Source: Saccharopolyspora sp. NFXS83 (lineage in GTDB: Bacteria; Actinomycetota; Actinomycetes; Mycobacteriales; Pseudonocardiaceae). Taken from it: a stretch of 64,000 bases of DNA. Under the pieces are notes generated by a model. The model saw only the letters and a list, made by a program, of their open reading frames with translations, was not told the origin of the DNA and searched no databases. A program made the translations under genes and the position numbers. The DNA is taken from the NCBI RefSeq assembly GCF_026241095.1, contig NZ_JAPFGB010000023.1:1-64000 (forward strand), in the 5' to 3' direction. Positions 26,368-34,396 of this stretch are shown here, piece after piece (the stretch's first letter is position 1; the number at the start of each line of letters is the position of its first letter).

Positions 26368-28467
26368 TCAGGCTTCGGAGGTGCGGTCGGTGCCGCCCAG
26401 AGCCGCGCGCAGGAATTCGATTTGGAGCAGCAGCAGGTTCTCCGACGTGATCTCGTCGGTGGGCATGTGGCTCACACCGGGCAGCGACAGCATGGTGTGC
26501 GGGCGTGCCGCTGCTTGCAACGCCGCCGACAGGCGCAGCGAATGCGCGGGGAAGACGTTGTCGTCGACGGTGCCGTGCAGCAGCAGCAGCGGTCGGTGCA
26601 GGTTCTCCGCGTCGTCGGCGAGCGAACTCGCGGCGTAGTCCTGCGGGTTCCGCGCGGGGTCGCCGAGGTAGCGCTCGGTGTAGTGGGTGTCGTAGAGCCG
26701 CCAGTCGGTCACGGGGGCGCCCGCGATGGCGGCGTGGAACACGTCGGGGCGGCGGAGCACCGCGAGCGCGGCCAGGTAGCCGCCGAAGGACCAGCCGCGG
26801 ATCGCGACCCGGCTCAGGTCGATCTCGGAGCGCTGCTCCGCCAGCGCGTGCAGCGCGTCGACCTGGTCCTGCAGCGGAGGTTCCGCCAGGTCGCCGCTGA
26901 TCGCGCGGTCCCAGGAGGGGCCGCGGCCGGTCATGCCGCGACCGTCGACGACGACGACCGCGTAGCCCTGGTCGGCGAACCACTGGGAGGTCAGATAACC
27001 CTGCCGCCGGGCGAGCACGCGCTGCGCCTGCGGCCCACCGTAGGGATCGAGCAGCACCGGCAGCGGCCCGTCGTCGTCGGTGTGGCCCTGCGGCAGCAGC
27101 AGCGCGGTCCGGAGCTCGCGATCACCGAGGCGCAGCAGCTCCACGTTGGGCGTGATCGACGGGGTCTCCGGGTGGGAGCCGATCTCGCCGAGGACGCGTT
27201 CGCCGTCGGCCACCCGGAAGCGGGAGTGCTGGGACTCCAGGCCGGAGTGGGCGAGCAGGGTGGTCGTCCCGGTGCGGACGGCGCTGTGCACGCCGGGTTC
27301 GGTGCTGACGCGTTCGGCGCCGTCGGCGGTGCAGCGGTACAGGTGGATCTCGGCGGGATCCTCGGCGGAGGCCGAGATCAGGACGTCCTCGCCGATGTCG
27401 ATGATCGACCGCACTTGCAGCGACTCCGGGGTCCACGGCACGTCGCCGACGAACAGGCGGTAGCTGTCGCCGTCGACGCCGATGCGGACGAGCTCACCGC
27501 TGGGGTGCCAGGCGGGCCAGCCGGGCTTGATCTCGATCCAGTGCTCGTCGGTGTCGCGGTGCACCTCGCGGGTGCGACCGGTGGCGGGGTCGACCACCAG
27601 CACCAGCTGGACTCGCTGGTCGCGGCTCTGCACCGCGATCAGCGGTGGTCCGCCGCGGGACCAGTGCGCGGTGACCAGGTACGGGTGGGCTTCGCGGTCC
27701 CACTCGACGTCGACGGGCGCGGTGTCCACGCCGAGCACGGTGAGGCGGACTTCGGCGTTGGCGGTGCCCGCCGCGGGGTAGCGCAGGGTTCGCGGTGCCT
27801 TCGCCGGATCGGCAGGGTCGGCGAGGTACCAGTGCTGAACCGGTTGCTCGTCCACGCGGGCCGCGAGCACCGCGGTGCCTTCCGGGGACCACCAGTAGCC
27901 GCGGTAGCGGGCCATCTCCTCGGCCGCGATGAACTCGGCGGCTCCCCAGGTGACGGTGTCGGTCTCGGGTTCGGCCAAGGCCCGGTCGCCGGCGCCGTCG
28001 GTGCCGATCAGGCGCAGCGCCCCGCCGGAGAGGTAGGCGACCCAGCGGCCGTGCGGGTCCGGTCGCGGGTCGGCGACGGGCTGCTGAGCGGGCAGTTCGC
28101 GGACGGCCGCGGTGCTCAGGTCGGCGTGGAACAGCCTGCCGGACAGGGTGAACGCCACCTGGGTCCCGGCGCTGTCGGTGGCGTAGCCGGTGATGCCGGT
28201 GGCCCGTTCCCTGGAACGTTCGCGCCGGGCCTGCTCCTCGTCGGAGACCTCGTCGTCGATGAGCAGTGTGGCCGGATCGGCGACCAGCGTCTCGGTGCCG
28301 GTCGTGACGTCCCAGCGCCACAGGGCGTTGCTGCGGTCCGTTCCGCTGGCGGAGCGCAGGAACAGCACTGTCTTGCCATCGGGGGTGATGGTGAAGGTCC
28401 GCGGCACGCCGAGGGTGAAGCCCTGGGTGCGCGCGCTGTGGCGGGGAAACGACGGAACGGACTGCAT
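26368..28467 (-). CDS. S9 family prolyl oligopeptidase / dipeptidyl-peptidase IV-like
   Basis: A 699-residue serine peptidase. The N-terminal two thirds form a DPP-IV-like beta-propeller (L-W-R-W-D-V-T-T-G-T-E, I-E-I-K-P-G-W-P-A-W), and the C-terminal alpha/beta hydrolase has nucleophile Ser560 in G-W-S-F-G-G-Y, the Asp in H-G-T-V-D-D-N-V-F and the His in G-V-S-H-M. There is no signal peptide, so it is probably cytoplasmic and cleaves short Pro-containing peptides. ATG 28467 is the start. It is monocistronic and divergent from the GH43 gene. Confidence 0.92.
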   Translation of the reverse strand: MQSVPSFPRHSARTQGFTLGVPRTFTITPDGKTVLFLRSASGTDRSNALWRWDVTTGTETLVADPATLLIDDEVSDEEQARRERSRERATGITGYATDSAGTQVAFTLSGRLFHADLSTAAVRELPAQQPVADPRPDPHGRWVAYLSGGALRLIGTDGAGDRALAEPETDTVTWGAAEFIAAEEMARYRGYWWSPEGTAVLAARVDEQPVQHWYLADPADPAKAPRTLRYPAAGTANAEVRLTVLGVDTAPVDVEWDREAHPYLVTAHWSRGGPPLIAVQSRDQRVQLVLVVDPATGRTREVHRDTDEHWIEIKPGWPAWHPSGELVRIGVDGDSYRLFVGDVPWTPESLQVRSIIDIGEDVLISASAEDPAEIHLYRCTADGAERVSTEPGVHSAVRTGTTTLLAHSGLESQHSRFRVADGERVLGEIGSHPETPSITPNVELLRLGDRELRTALLLPQGHTDDDGPLPVLLDPYGGPQAQRVLARRQGYLTSQWFADQGYAVVVVDGRGMTGRGPSWDRAISGDLAEPPLQDQVDALHALAEQRSEIDLSRVAIRGWSFGGYLAALAVLRRPDVFHAAIAGAPVTDWRLYDTHYTERYLGDPARNPQDYAASSLADDAENLHRPLLLLHGTVDDNVFPAHSLRLSAALQAAARPHTMLSLPGVSHMPTDEITSENLLLLQIEFLRAALGGTDRTSEA

Positions 28468-28541
28468 ACCTGCACTTTGCCAGCTTTCCGGGCATGAGCG
28501 GGAGCCAGGTGGCGTCGGCGTGTCGGCTCTTGATCAAAGTC

Positions 28542-28557
28542 TTGACAACCTACGTTG
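28542..28557 (+). promoter_or_regulatory. -35 TTGACA with overlapping CAAC-CTAC-GTTG operator-like palindrome
   Basis: TTGACA (28542-28547) is a consensus -35. It overlaps the near-palindrome CAACCTACGTTG (28546-28557, 10 of 12 positions symmetric), of the kind bound by LacI-family repressors. It lies 62-77 bases before the GH43 start. The -10 is weak. Sugar-responsive control is inferred; no LacI gene lies nearby. Confidence 0.45.
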
Positions 28558-28618
28558 GCCGACGGAATCGTTCACTGCGGGTGTTCGTCCGAGTCCGTTG
28601 CGTGTTGAGGAGGATCGA

Positions 28619-30682
28619 GTGGCGATCCGGTGGTCGCGGGTGCGCGGGATCTTGTTCGCGCTACCGATCCTGCTGGCCGCCACGGCGCCCGGCTCCGCCG
28701 CCGCACCGCGGCCGGCCAGTGACGCGACCTACTACAACGACGCGGCGCTGCCCGCGGCCGACCCGTTCGTGCTGCGGGATCCGCGCAGCGGCGACTACTT
28801 CGCCTACTCGACCGACGGAGCCGATCCCGGTCACGAGTTCGCGATCTACCGCTCACCGGATCTCGTGACGTGGCAGCGGCTTCCCGGTGGCGCGCTGGAC
28901 ATGGGCGACGGCGAGCAGTGGGGCCGGGACTGGTTCTGGGCGCCGGAGGTGTATCACAACCCCGCCACGGGCCGGTACTTCCTGTTCTACTCGGCGCGCT
29001 TGCGCGACGGGGTCGCCGAGCACTTCGGCTATGCCGATTTCGAGGAACCCAGCAAGGTCGGCGTCGCGGTGTCCGACTCGCCCGCCGGTCCGTTCCGCAA
29101 CATCACGCCGGGACCGATCGACTACCACCCCTACGATCCCGACTACCACGACGTGAACCTCATCATGGACGCCGAGCAGAAGAAGCCACCGGCGACCCTG
29201 GAGGAGGGCCGCACGGCGCCGTTGGGCACCTACATCCCGTTCATCGACCCGAACGTGTTCTTCGACGACGGGCGGATCTTCCTGTACTACTCCCGCAACG
29301 CCTACCGGAACTGGGTGTGGGACCACGGGCTCGGGAAGTACATCGAGGAGTCCAACGTCCTGGTCGTGGAACTGACGGCGGAGTGGTGGAACGACCCCAC
29401 GGGCACGACGATGCCGCAGATCGCGCCGGGCTACCGCGACGCCAACCGGTCCCCGGACGATCCGCCGGGGGTGCGCAAGGACGGGTTCACCCCGATCGTC
29501 GACTACGGTTCCGATCCGCAGCAGTGGGAGAACGCGCACGTCGACGACTACGCCGAGACCGGCGGTGCGGAGAAGGACCGGCGGTGGTCGGAGGGGTCCA
29601 CGGTCGTCCGGACGACCACTCGGGACGGCAGGCCGCGGTACTTCCTGACGTATTCGGCGAACAACTTCGCCAACAGCTTCTACGGAGTCGGGTACGCGGT
29701 GGCCGACGATCCGCTCGGTCCGTGGCGCAAGAGCCCGGCGAATCCGGTGCTGTCGCAGGACGAACGGCAGGGCATGTACTCCACCGGGCACGGCAGCGTG
29801 ATCGCCGCGCCGGACTCGGCCGAGCTGTACTACGTCCACCACGGCCGCCCGTCCGCGGAGATCGACCGCAGGCTCTACACGTCGCGGCTGCACATCGACC
29901 CGGACCGGTCGTCGCTGCGCATCGACGGGACGACCGAGGATCGGCCGGTTCCTTCCGGTGTCGCGCCGTATTCGCTGGTCGCGGATCGGCCGCTGATCGA
30001 CGTCAGCGGCGGCCGGGGTGAGGTCGGGTGGCGCGTCGGCACCGCCTCCGGAACGGCGATGCCGTTGGGGAACTCGCTGAACCGGGTGGAGCCCCAGGTC
30101 GATCCGGCGAGCGGGCTGACCGTGGAACCCGCCGCGGACGGGGCGGTGGTGCACGGTTCGCCAGCAGGGGTGGTCCCGCTGCGGTTGAGCTACCAGCGTC
30201 GGCTCGCCGCCGGCCCTTACGCCGAGGTGCATCAGGACGCGGGGCCGGTGGCGATCACGGTCCCGGTCGCGGACTGCGCGACGACGGTGGCCGGTGAGCA
30301 GGCGGACATCGTGGTTTCCGAGGGCGTGACCTGCCTCGTGGACGCTCAGGTCCGCGGTTCGGTGCGGGTCGCGCCGGGTGCGTCGCTGATCGCGGTGAAC
30401 TCGACCGTCGACGGGGCGGTGCACGCGGAATCACCGGGCGCGGTGTGGCTCTCGGGAGGTTCGGTAGCCGGGCAGGTCCGGGTGCGCGGGGCGGTGGGCC
30501 CGGTGCGGGTCGACGGTGTGGAGGTGGACGGTTCGGTGACGTTGACCGGCAACTCCGGTCCGGTCGTCGCGGGCTCCGTCATCGGCGGGGCGCTGCGCTG
30601 CTGGGGCAATCCCGCGCCGGTCGGCGAGGGGCGGGCCAACGAGGTGCGCGGGGCCGTCCGGGGGCAGTGCGGCGAGCTGTAG
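28619..30682 (+). CDS. Secreted GH43-like glycoside hydrolase with beta-helical C-terminal tail
   Basis: A 687-residue exported protein. A signal peptide (V-A-I-R-W-S-R-V-R-G, hydrophobic core, cut near A-A-A) precedes a five-bladed-propeller GH43-like domain: catalytic base Asp in A-A-D-P-F-V-L, pKa-modulating Asp in F-I-D-P-N-V-F-F-D-D-G, and probable acid Glu in W-S-E-G-S. The last about 130 residues are a repetitive V-R-G-S-V-R-V / V-D-G-A-V-H-A pattern resembling bactofilin or polymer-forming beta-helices. The substrate may be an arabinose- or xylose-containing polymer. GTG 28619 has GAGGAGGA just ahead; the open frame upstream is rejected because it would bury the signal peptide. Confidence 0.86.
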   Translation: MAIRWSRVRGILFALPILLAATAPGSAAAPRPASDATYYNDAALPAADPFVLRDPRSGDYFAYSTDGADPGHEFAIYRSPDLVTWQRLPGGALDMGDGEQWGRDWFWAPEVYHNPATGRYFLFYSARLRDGVAEHFGYADFEEPSKVGVAVSDSPAGPFRNITPGPIDYHPYDPDYHDVNLIMDAEQKKPPATLEEGRTAPLGTYIPFIDPNVFFDDGRIFLYYSRNAYRNWVWDHGLGKYIEESNVLVVELTAEWWNDPTGTTMPQIAPGYRDANRSPDDPPGVRKDGFTPIVDYGSDPQQWENAHVDDYAETGGAEKDRRWSEGSTVVRTTTRDGRPRYFLTYSANNFANSFYGVGYAVADDPLGPWRKSPANPVLSQDERQGMYSTGHGSVIAAPDSAELYYVHHGRPSAEIDRRLYTSRLHIDPDRSSLRIDGTTEDRPVPSGVAPYSLVADRPLIDVSGGRGEVGWRVGTASGTAMPLGNSLNRVEPQVDPASGLTVEPAADGAVVHGSPAGVVPLRLSYQRRLAAGPYAEVHQDAGPVAITVPVADCATTVAGEQADIVVSEGVTCLVDAQVRGSVRVAPGASLIAVNSTVDGAVHAESPGAVWLSGGSVAGQVRVRGAVGPVRVDGVEVDGSVTLTGNSGPVVAGSVIGGALRCWGNPAPVGEGRANEVRGAVRGQCGEL

Positions 30683-30896
30683 TTCTCTTTGCCGCGCGGT
30701 GGATTCCACTGGTGGCCGTCGAGTGGGATCCGTGTCGATTTCGGGTGCGCGACGCCGTGATTTCTCCCCCGCAGGAGTTATTCGCCGGTGTGTCGGACGG
30801 GGGTGCGGGGCCGCGGATTCCTACGTTCGCGGTGCCCGAAACGCCCCTCGCACCGCGTCGCCGCCGGCGGTGGTGCCGTCCGGATGAGAGCTGTCC

Positions 30897-31862
30897 ATGG
30901 ATCTCACGGTCGTCGTTCCCTGCTACAACGAACAAGACGGAATTCCCCGCCTGCACGCGGAATTGCTGCGGGTGCTGCCCGGCGTCGCCGCCGACTACGA
31001 GGTGGTGGCCGTCGATGACGGCAGCACCGACCGGACCCTGCCGAGGTTGCGCGAGCTCGCGGCGTCCGATCCGCGGTTCCGGTACCTGTCGCTGAGCCGC
31101 AACTTCGGCAAGGAGGCTGCGGTGCTGGCCGGTCTCCGGCGCGCGCACGGCCGTCGCGTCGTGATCATGGACGCGGATCTGCAGCATCCACCGGAACTGC
31201 TGGGTCGGATGCTGGCGGTGCTGGACTCCGGGCACGACCAGGTCGTGGCCTGCCGGGACCGCTCCGGTGAGCCGTTGTCGCGACGACTGACCGCGCGGGT
31301 TTTCTACCGGCTGCTCAACAGGTTCTGCGAGATCCGGGTGCCCGATGGCGCCGGTGATTTCCGGATGTTGACCCGGCGAGCGGTGCAGGCGCTGCTCGCG
31401 CTGCCCGAACAGCACCGGTTCTCCAAAGGCCTGTTCGCGTGGATCGGGTTCGACACCGCGCACGTGCCGTTCCGGGGTGGTGCCCGGCAGGGCGGTCGGT
31501 CGCGGTGGACGTGGCGCGCTCTCGTCGAGCACGGGGTGGACGGCTTGTTCTCCTTCCACCGCAGGCCGTTGCGCTGCGCGGGCTACCTCGGTGCGCTCGT
31601 CGCCGCGGCGGGCGCGGGCCAGGCGTTCCGGGAGTTGGCGAGCGGTGGGCCGCTGCTGGCGCCGGTGCTGCTGTGCGTGGCCGGGGTGCAGATGCTGCTG
31701 CTCGGCGTGGTCGGGGAGTACCTGGGCCGGATCCACCTCGAAACGATGGGCCGGCCGCACTTCCTGGTGAAGGAGTCCGGCGGCCTCGCGTTCGGGATCG
31801 GTGGCGCGGCGGGCGATCGCGGGTACGACGCGCTGTGCGCGGCGTCCGCCGAGCGGGTGTAG
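30897..31862 (+). CDS. Family 2 glycosyltransferase, DPM1/GtrB-like
   Basis: A 321-residue glycosyltransferase. The N-terminal GT-A domain starts M-D-L-T-V-V-V-P-C-Y-N-E and holds M-D-A-D-L-Q-H-P-P-E (DXD) near residue 83. The C-terminus carries two membrane helices (C-A-G-Y-L-G-A-L-V-A-A-A-G and L-L-L-G-V-V-G-E-Y-L-G). This architecture makes polyprenyl-phosphate-linked sugars. The next gene encodes a GtrA-like flippase, so the pair should make and flip a lipid-linked sugar for glycan decoration outside the cell. Confidence 0.92.
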   Translation: MDLTVVVPCYNEQDGIPRLHAELLRVLPGVAADYEVVAVDDGSTDRTLPRLRELAASDPRFRYLSLSRNFGKEAAVLAGLRRAHGRRVVIMDADLQHPPELLGRMLAVLDSGHDQVVACRDRSGEPLSRRLTARVFYRLLNRFCEIRVPDGAGDFRMLTRRAVQALLALPEQHRFSKGLFAWIGFDTAHVPFRGGARQGGRSRWTWRALVEHGVDGLFSFHRRPLRCAGYLGALVAAAGAGQAFRELASGGPLLAPVLLCVAGVQMLLLGVVGEYLGRIHLETMGRPHFLVKESGGLAFGIGGAAGDRGYDALCAASAERV

Positions 31863-32267
31863 GTGGTGTCGGCGAACAGGGGCGGGTGGCCCCTGCTGCG
31901 CTTCGCCGGTGTGGGCGGGGTGAACACCGCCGTGCACTACGGCGTCTACATCGGACTGTCCGCGGTGATGTCGGTGCTGTCGGCGCACGTGGCTGCGACG
32001 GTTACCGCGATGGGGTGCTCGTACCTGCTGAACTGCCGGTTCACCTTCGGTGTGGCGCCGAGCGCGCGGTCCTTGCTGCGGTACCCGCTGTCGCACTTGG
32101 GAGATCTGGTCGCCGGTACGGCCGCGATGGCGGTGCTGACCAGAACGGCGGAGATCGACGCGCGGGTGGCGACGGTCGCGGCGGGTGTGGTCGCGATGCC
32201 CGCCACCTTCTTGATCACCCGTGCCGTGCTGACTCGCGGCGCGCGGGGCGACGGGAGGCTGCGATGA
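31863..32267 (+). CDS. GtrA-family membrane protein (lipid-linked sugar flippase)
   Basis: A 134-residue protein with four membrane helices, including F-A-G-V-G-G-V-N-T-A-V-H-Y-G-V-Y and Y-L-L-N-C-R-F-T-F, the GtrA signature. GTG 31863 follows the previous stop with no gap, and its stop overlaps the next ATG. It is thought to translocate the polyprenyl-phosphate sugar made by the GT2 enzyme. Confidence 0.9.
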   Translation: MVSANRGGWPLLRFAGVGGVNTAVHYGVYIGLSAVMSVLSAHVAATVTAMGCSYLLNCRFTFGVAPSARSLLRYPLSHLGDLVAGTAAMAVLTRTAEIDARVATVAAGVVAMPATFLITRAVLTRGARGDGRLR

Positions 32268-34396
32268 GGGCGCCGATCGTGGCAGGCCCGTGGCGTCGGG
32301 ACCTTGGCGCCGCCTGCGGGGTGGCGGTGGTCGTGGCGCTGCTGGCGCAGTTGCCGGTGCTGGTGAATCCGGCGTTCTACTTCTGGGACGACAGCGCCGC
32401 GCAGTTCCTGCCGATGTGGCACCGGCTGGGCGAACGGGTGCTAGCCGGGCAATGGCCGCCGCTGCTGGAACCGGACTCGTGGATGGGCGGTGACATCGCG
32501 GCGGAGGCGTTGTTCGGCGTGTGGAATCCCGTGCACCTGGTGGAATTCGTGCTCGTCGTCGCCATCGGTGACCTGGCGGTCGCGGCCGTCGTGGTCAAGA
32601 CGCAGTTCTTGGTGCTGCTGGGAGTGGGCACGCACGTGCTGTGCCGGGAGTACGGCGCCTCCCGCCCGGTGGCCGCGGTGTTCGGCGTGGCGCTGCCGGT
32701 GTCCGGTTTCGTGCTGTACTTCCAGGCCGCCACCTGGGCGGGCGGGTTGATGGGCCTGGCCTGGGTGCCGTGGGCGTGGTGGGCGCTGCGGCGGGCTGGT
32801 CGCGATCGCGCTCCGGTGTGGGTGGCGTTCGTGTTCGGGTACCTGTGCGTGTCGGCCGGTGATCCGTACGCGGTGCTCGCGCTGGTGCTGGTCGGCGCGG
32901 GACTGCTGCTGGAGCTCAGGTTCGCGCGGCTCGGGGTGCGGCGGTTGCTGCTCGCGGCAGTGCCGGTGGCGATGGTGGTGCCGCTGGTGTTCGTGCCGGT
33001 GCTGGCGACGGCGCCGGTCGGCTGGCGCACGGGTCTGCTGCTGTTCAACGCGGGGCTGCTGGCTCCGGATGCGGGTGATCTGCTGAACCTGAGCGTCGCC
33101 GGGTTCGTGCCGCAGATCCGTTCGTTCGGCTCGTTCCGGATGACGGTGCCCGCGCTGTACTTCACCTGGTTCGCGCTGCCGTTGGCTCCTTGGCTGGACT
33201 GGCGGGTGTTGCGCGCGCGGGCGCGGCACTGCGCGGGCGTGTTCGTCGTCGCCGGTGCGGGCGTGCTGCTGTGCCTCGGCCCGTCGCAGGTCGGGATGCT
33301 GCGGTGGCCGCTGCGGCACCTCCCGGTCGTGTACCTGGCGTTGGCGGTCGTGCTGGCGGTGGCGCTGAGCTCGGGAGTGCGGACCGAGCACCGCCGGACG
33401 CGAACGCTGATCACGCTGCTGGCGGTGGCGCTGTGCGGGTACTTGTCGTTCGCCGCCTGGCCGTCGTTGTGGGCGCGGCACGTCGTGTCGGTGGTGCTGA
33501 TGGGATCGGTGCTCGGCTTGGTGGCGCTGGGCCGGCGTGCGCTCGTGCCGTGGGGGCTGCAGCTGGGCACTGTCGTCGCGCTGGTGTGCCAGGTGTGCTG
33601 GTTCCCGGCGAACCACGACGTCGCGGTGTACTCCTTCCCCTCCGACGTGCGGCGGATCCGCGCTGACTTCGCGCACCTGCGTTCGGGAACGGTCGTGCAG
33701 ATCGCCGACCGGTCGCGCATCGCGGCGCGCGACGTCGAGTCGGGTGCGGCATGGCGGCAGCTGCTGTTCGGGAACATGCACGCGGTGGCCGGGGTGCCGA
33801 GCCTGGTGTCCTACACCGGGATCGGATTCCGCTCGCTGCACGAACGGCTGTGCCTGGGGTACTTCGGCGCGCAGTGCCCGGACGCGTACCGCCGGTTGTG
33901 GGAGGCGGACGAGACCGGTGCGCCGTTGGCGGACCAGTTGCGGGTGCGCCACGTCGTGGTGCAGCGCCGATCGCTCGACTTCCCGGTCGCGCCGCCCGGC
34001 TGGCGGGTGGTCCACCGGGATGCGGCCGTCACCCGGCTGCAGCGGTCGGAGCCGGTGCCGTGGCCCGCGGGCCGGTTGAGCGTGGCGTCCGACGTGCGCG
34101 TGCTCGCCGACGACGAACGCTCGGCGCGGTCCGAACAGGTGCGCTTCGACCGCGCGGGGCCGCGGGCGGAGCTGGTGTTCGCCCGTCTGGCCTGGCCCGG
34201 ATATCGAGCCACCGCGGACGGAGCGGAGTTGCCGGTCCGCGCGACCTCCGCGGGACTCGTGCGGGTCGAACTTCCCGAAGGGACCCGTGCGGGCACGGTG
34301 CGGCTGGACTGGAGTCCGCCGGGGTATCGAGTGGGGATCGCGCTGGCGCTCGCAGGGGCGCTGCTGGCGTTGCTCGGCGGCAGGAGGTGGGCCTGA
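32264..34396 (+). CDS. Large polytopic membrane protein, YfhO/GT-C-like
   Basis: A 710-residue integral membrane protein with about a dozen hydrophobic segments in residues 15-440 and a soluble C-terminal part. An acidic loop after the first helix (Y-F-W-D-D-S-A-A-Q-F-L-P) is typical of GT-C glycosyltransferases, which use polyprenyl-phosphate sugars. The general look is that of YfhO-like proteins that decorate teichoic acids or other wall glycans. The start is ATG 32264, overlapping gtrA by four bases; the open frame before it lies inside the preceding genes. It is the probable acceptor-side transferase of the cassette. Confidence 0.82.
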   Translation: MRAPIVAGPWRRDLGAACGVAVVVALLAQLPVLVNPAFYFWDDSAAQFLPMWHRLGERVLAGQWPPLLEPDSWMGGDIAAEALFGVWNPVHLVEFVLVVAIGDLAVAAVVVKTQFLVLLGVGTHVLCREYGASRPVAAVFGVALPVSGFVLYFQAATWAGGLMGLAWVPWAWWALRRAGRDRAPVWVAFVFGYLCVSAGDPYAVLALVLVGAGLLLELRFARLGVRRLLLAAVPVAMVVPLVFVPVLATAPVGWRTGLLLFNAGLLAPDAGDLLNLSVAGFVPQIRSFGSFRMTVPALYFTWFALPLAPWLDWRVLRARARHCAGVFVVAGAGVLLCLGPSQVGMLRWPLRHLPVVYLALAVVLAVALSSGVRTEHRRTRTLITLLAVALCGYLSFAAWPSLWARHVVSVVLMGSVLGLVALGRRALVPWGLQLGTVVALVCQVCWFPANHDVAVYSFPSDVRRIRADFAHLRSGTVVQIADRSRIAARDVESGAAWRQLLFGNMHAVAGVPSLVSYTGIGFRSLHERLCLGYFGAQCPDAYRRLWEADETGAPLADQLRVRHVVVQRRSLDFPVAPPGWRVVHRDAAVTRLQRSEPVPWPAGRLSVASDVRVLADDERSARSEQVRFDRAGPRAELVFARLAWPGYRATADGAELPVRATSAGLVRVELPEGTRAGTVRLDWSPPGYRVGIALALAGALLALLGGRRWA

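Noticed and set aside
31439-32263. Upstream extension of the membrane protein frame
   Set aside because: This stretch lies in another frame of the GT2 and GtrA genes and gives Arg/Gly/Ala nonsense; a proper start at ATG 32264 fits the overlap with gtrA.
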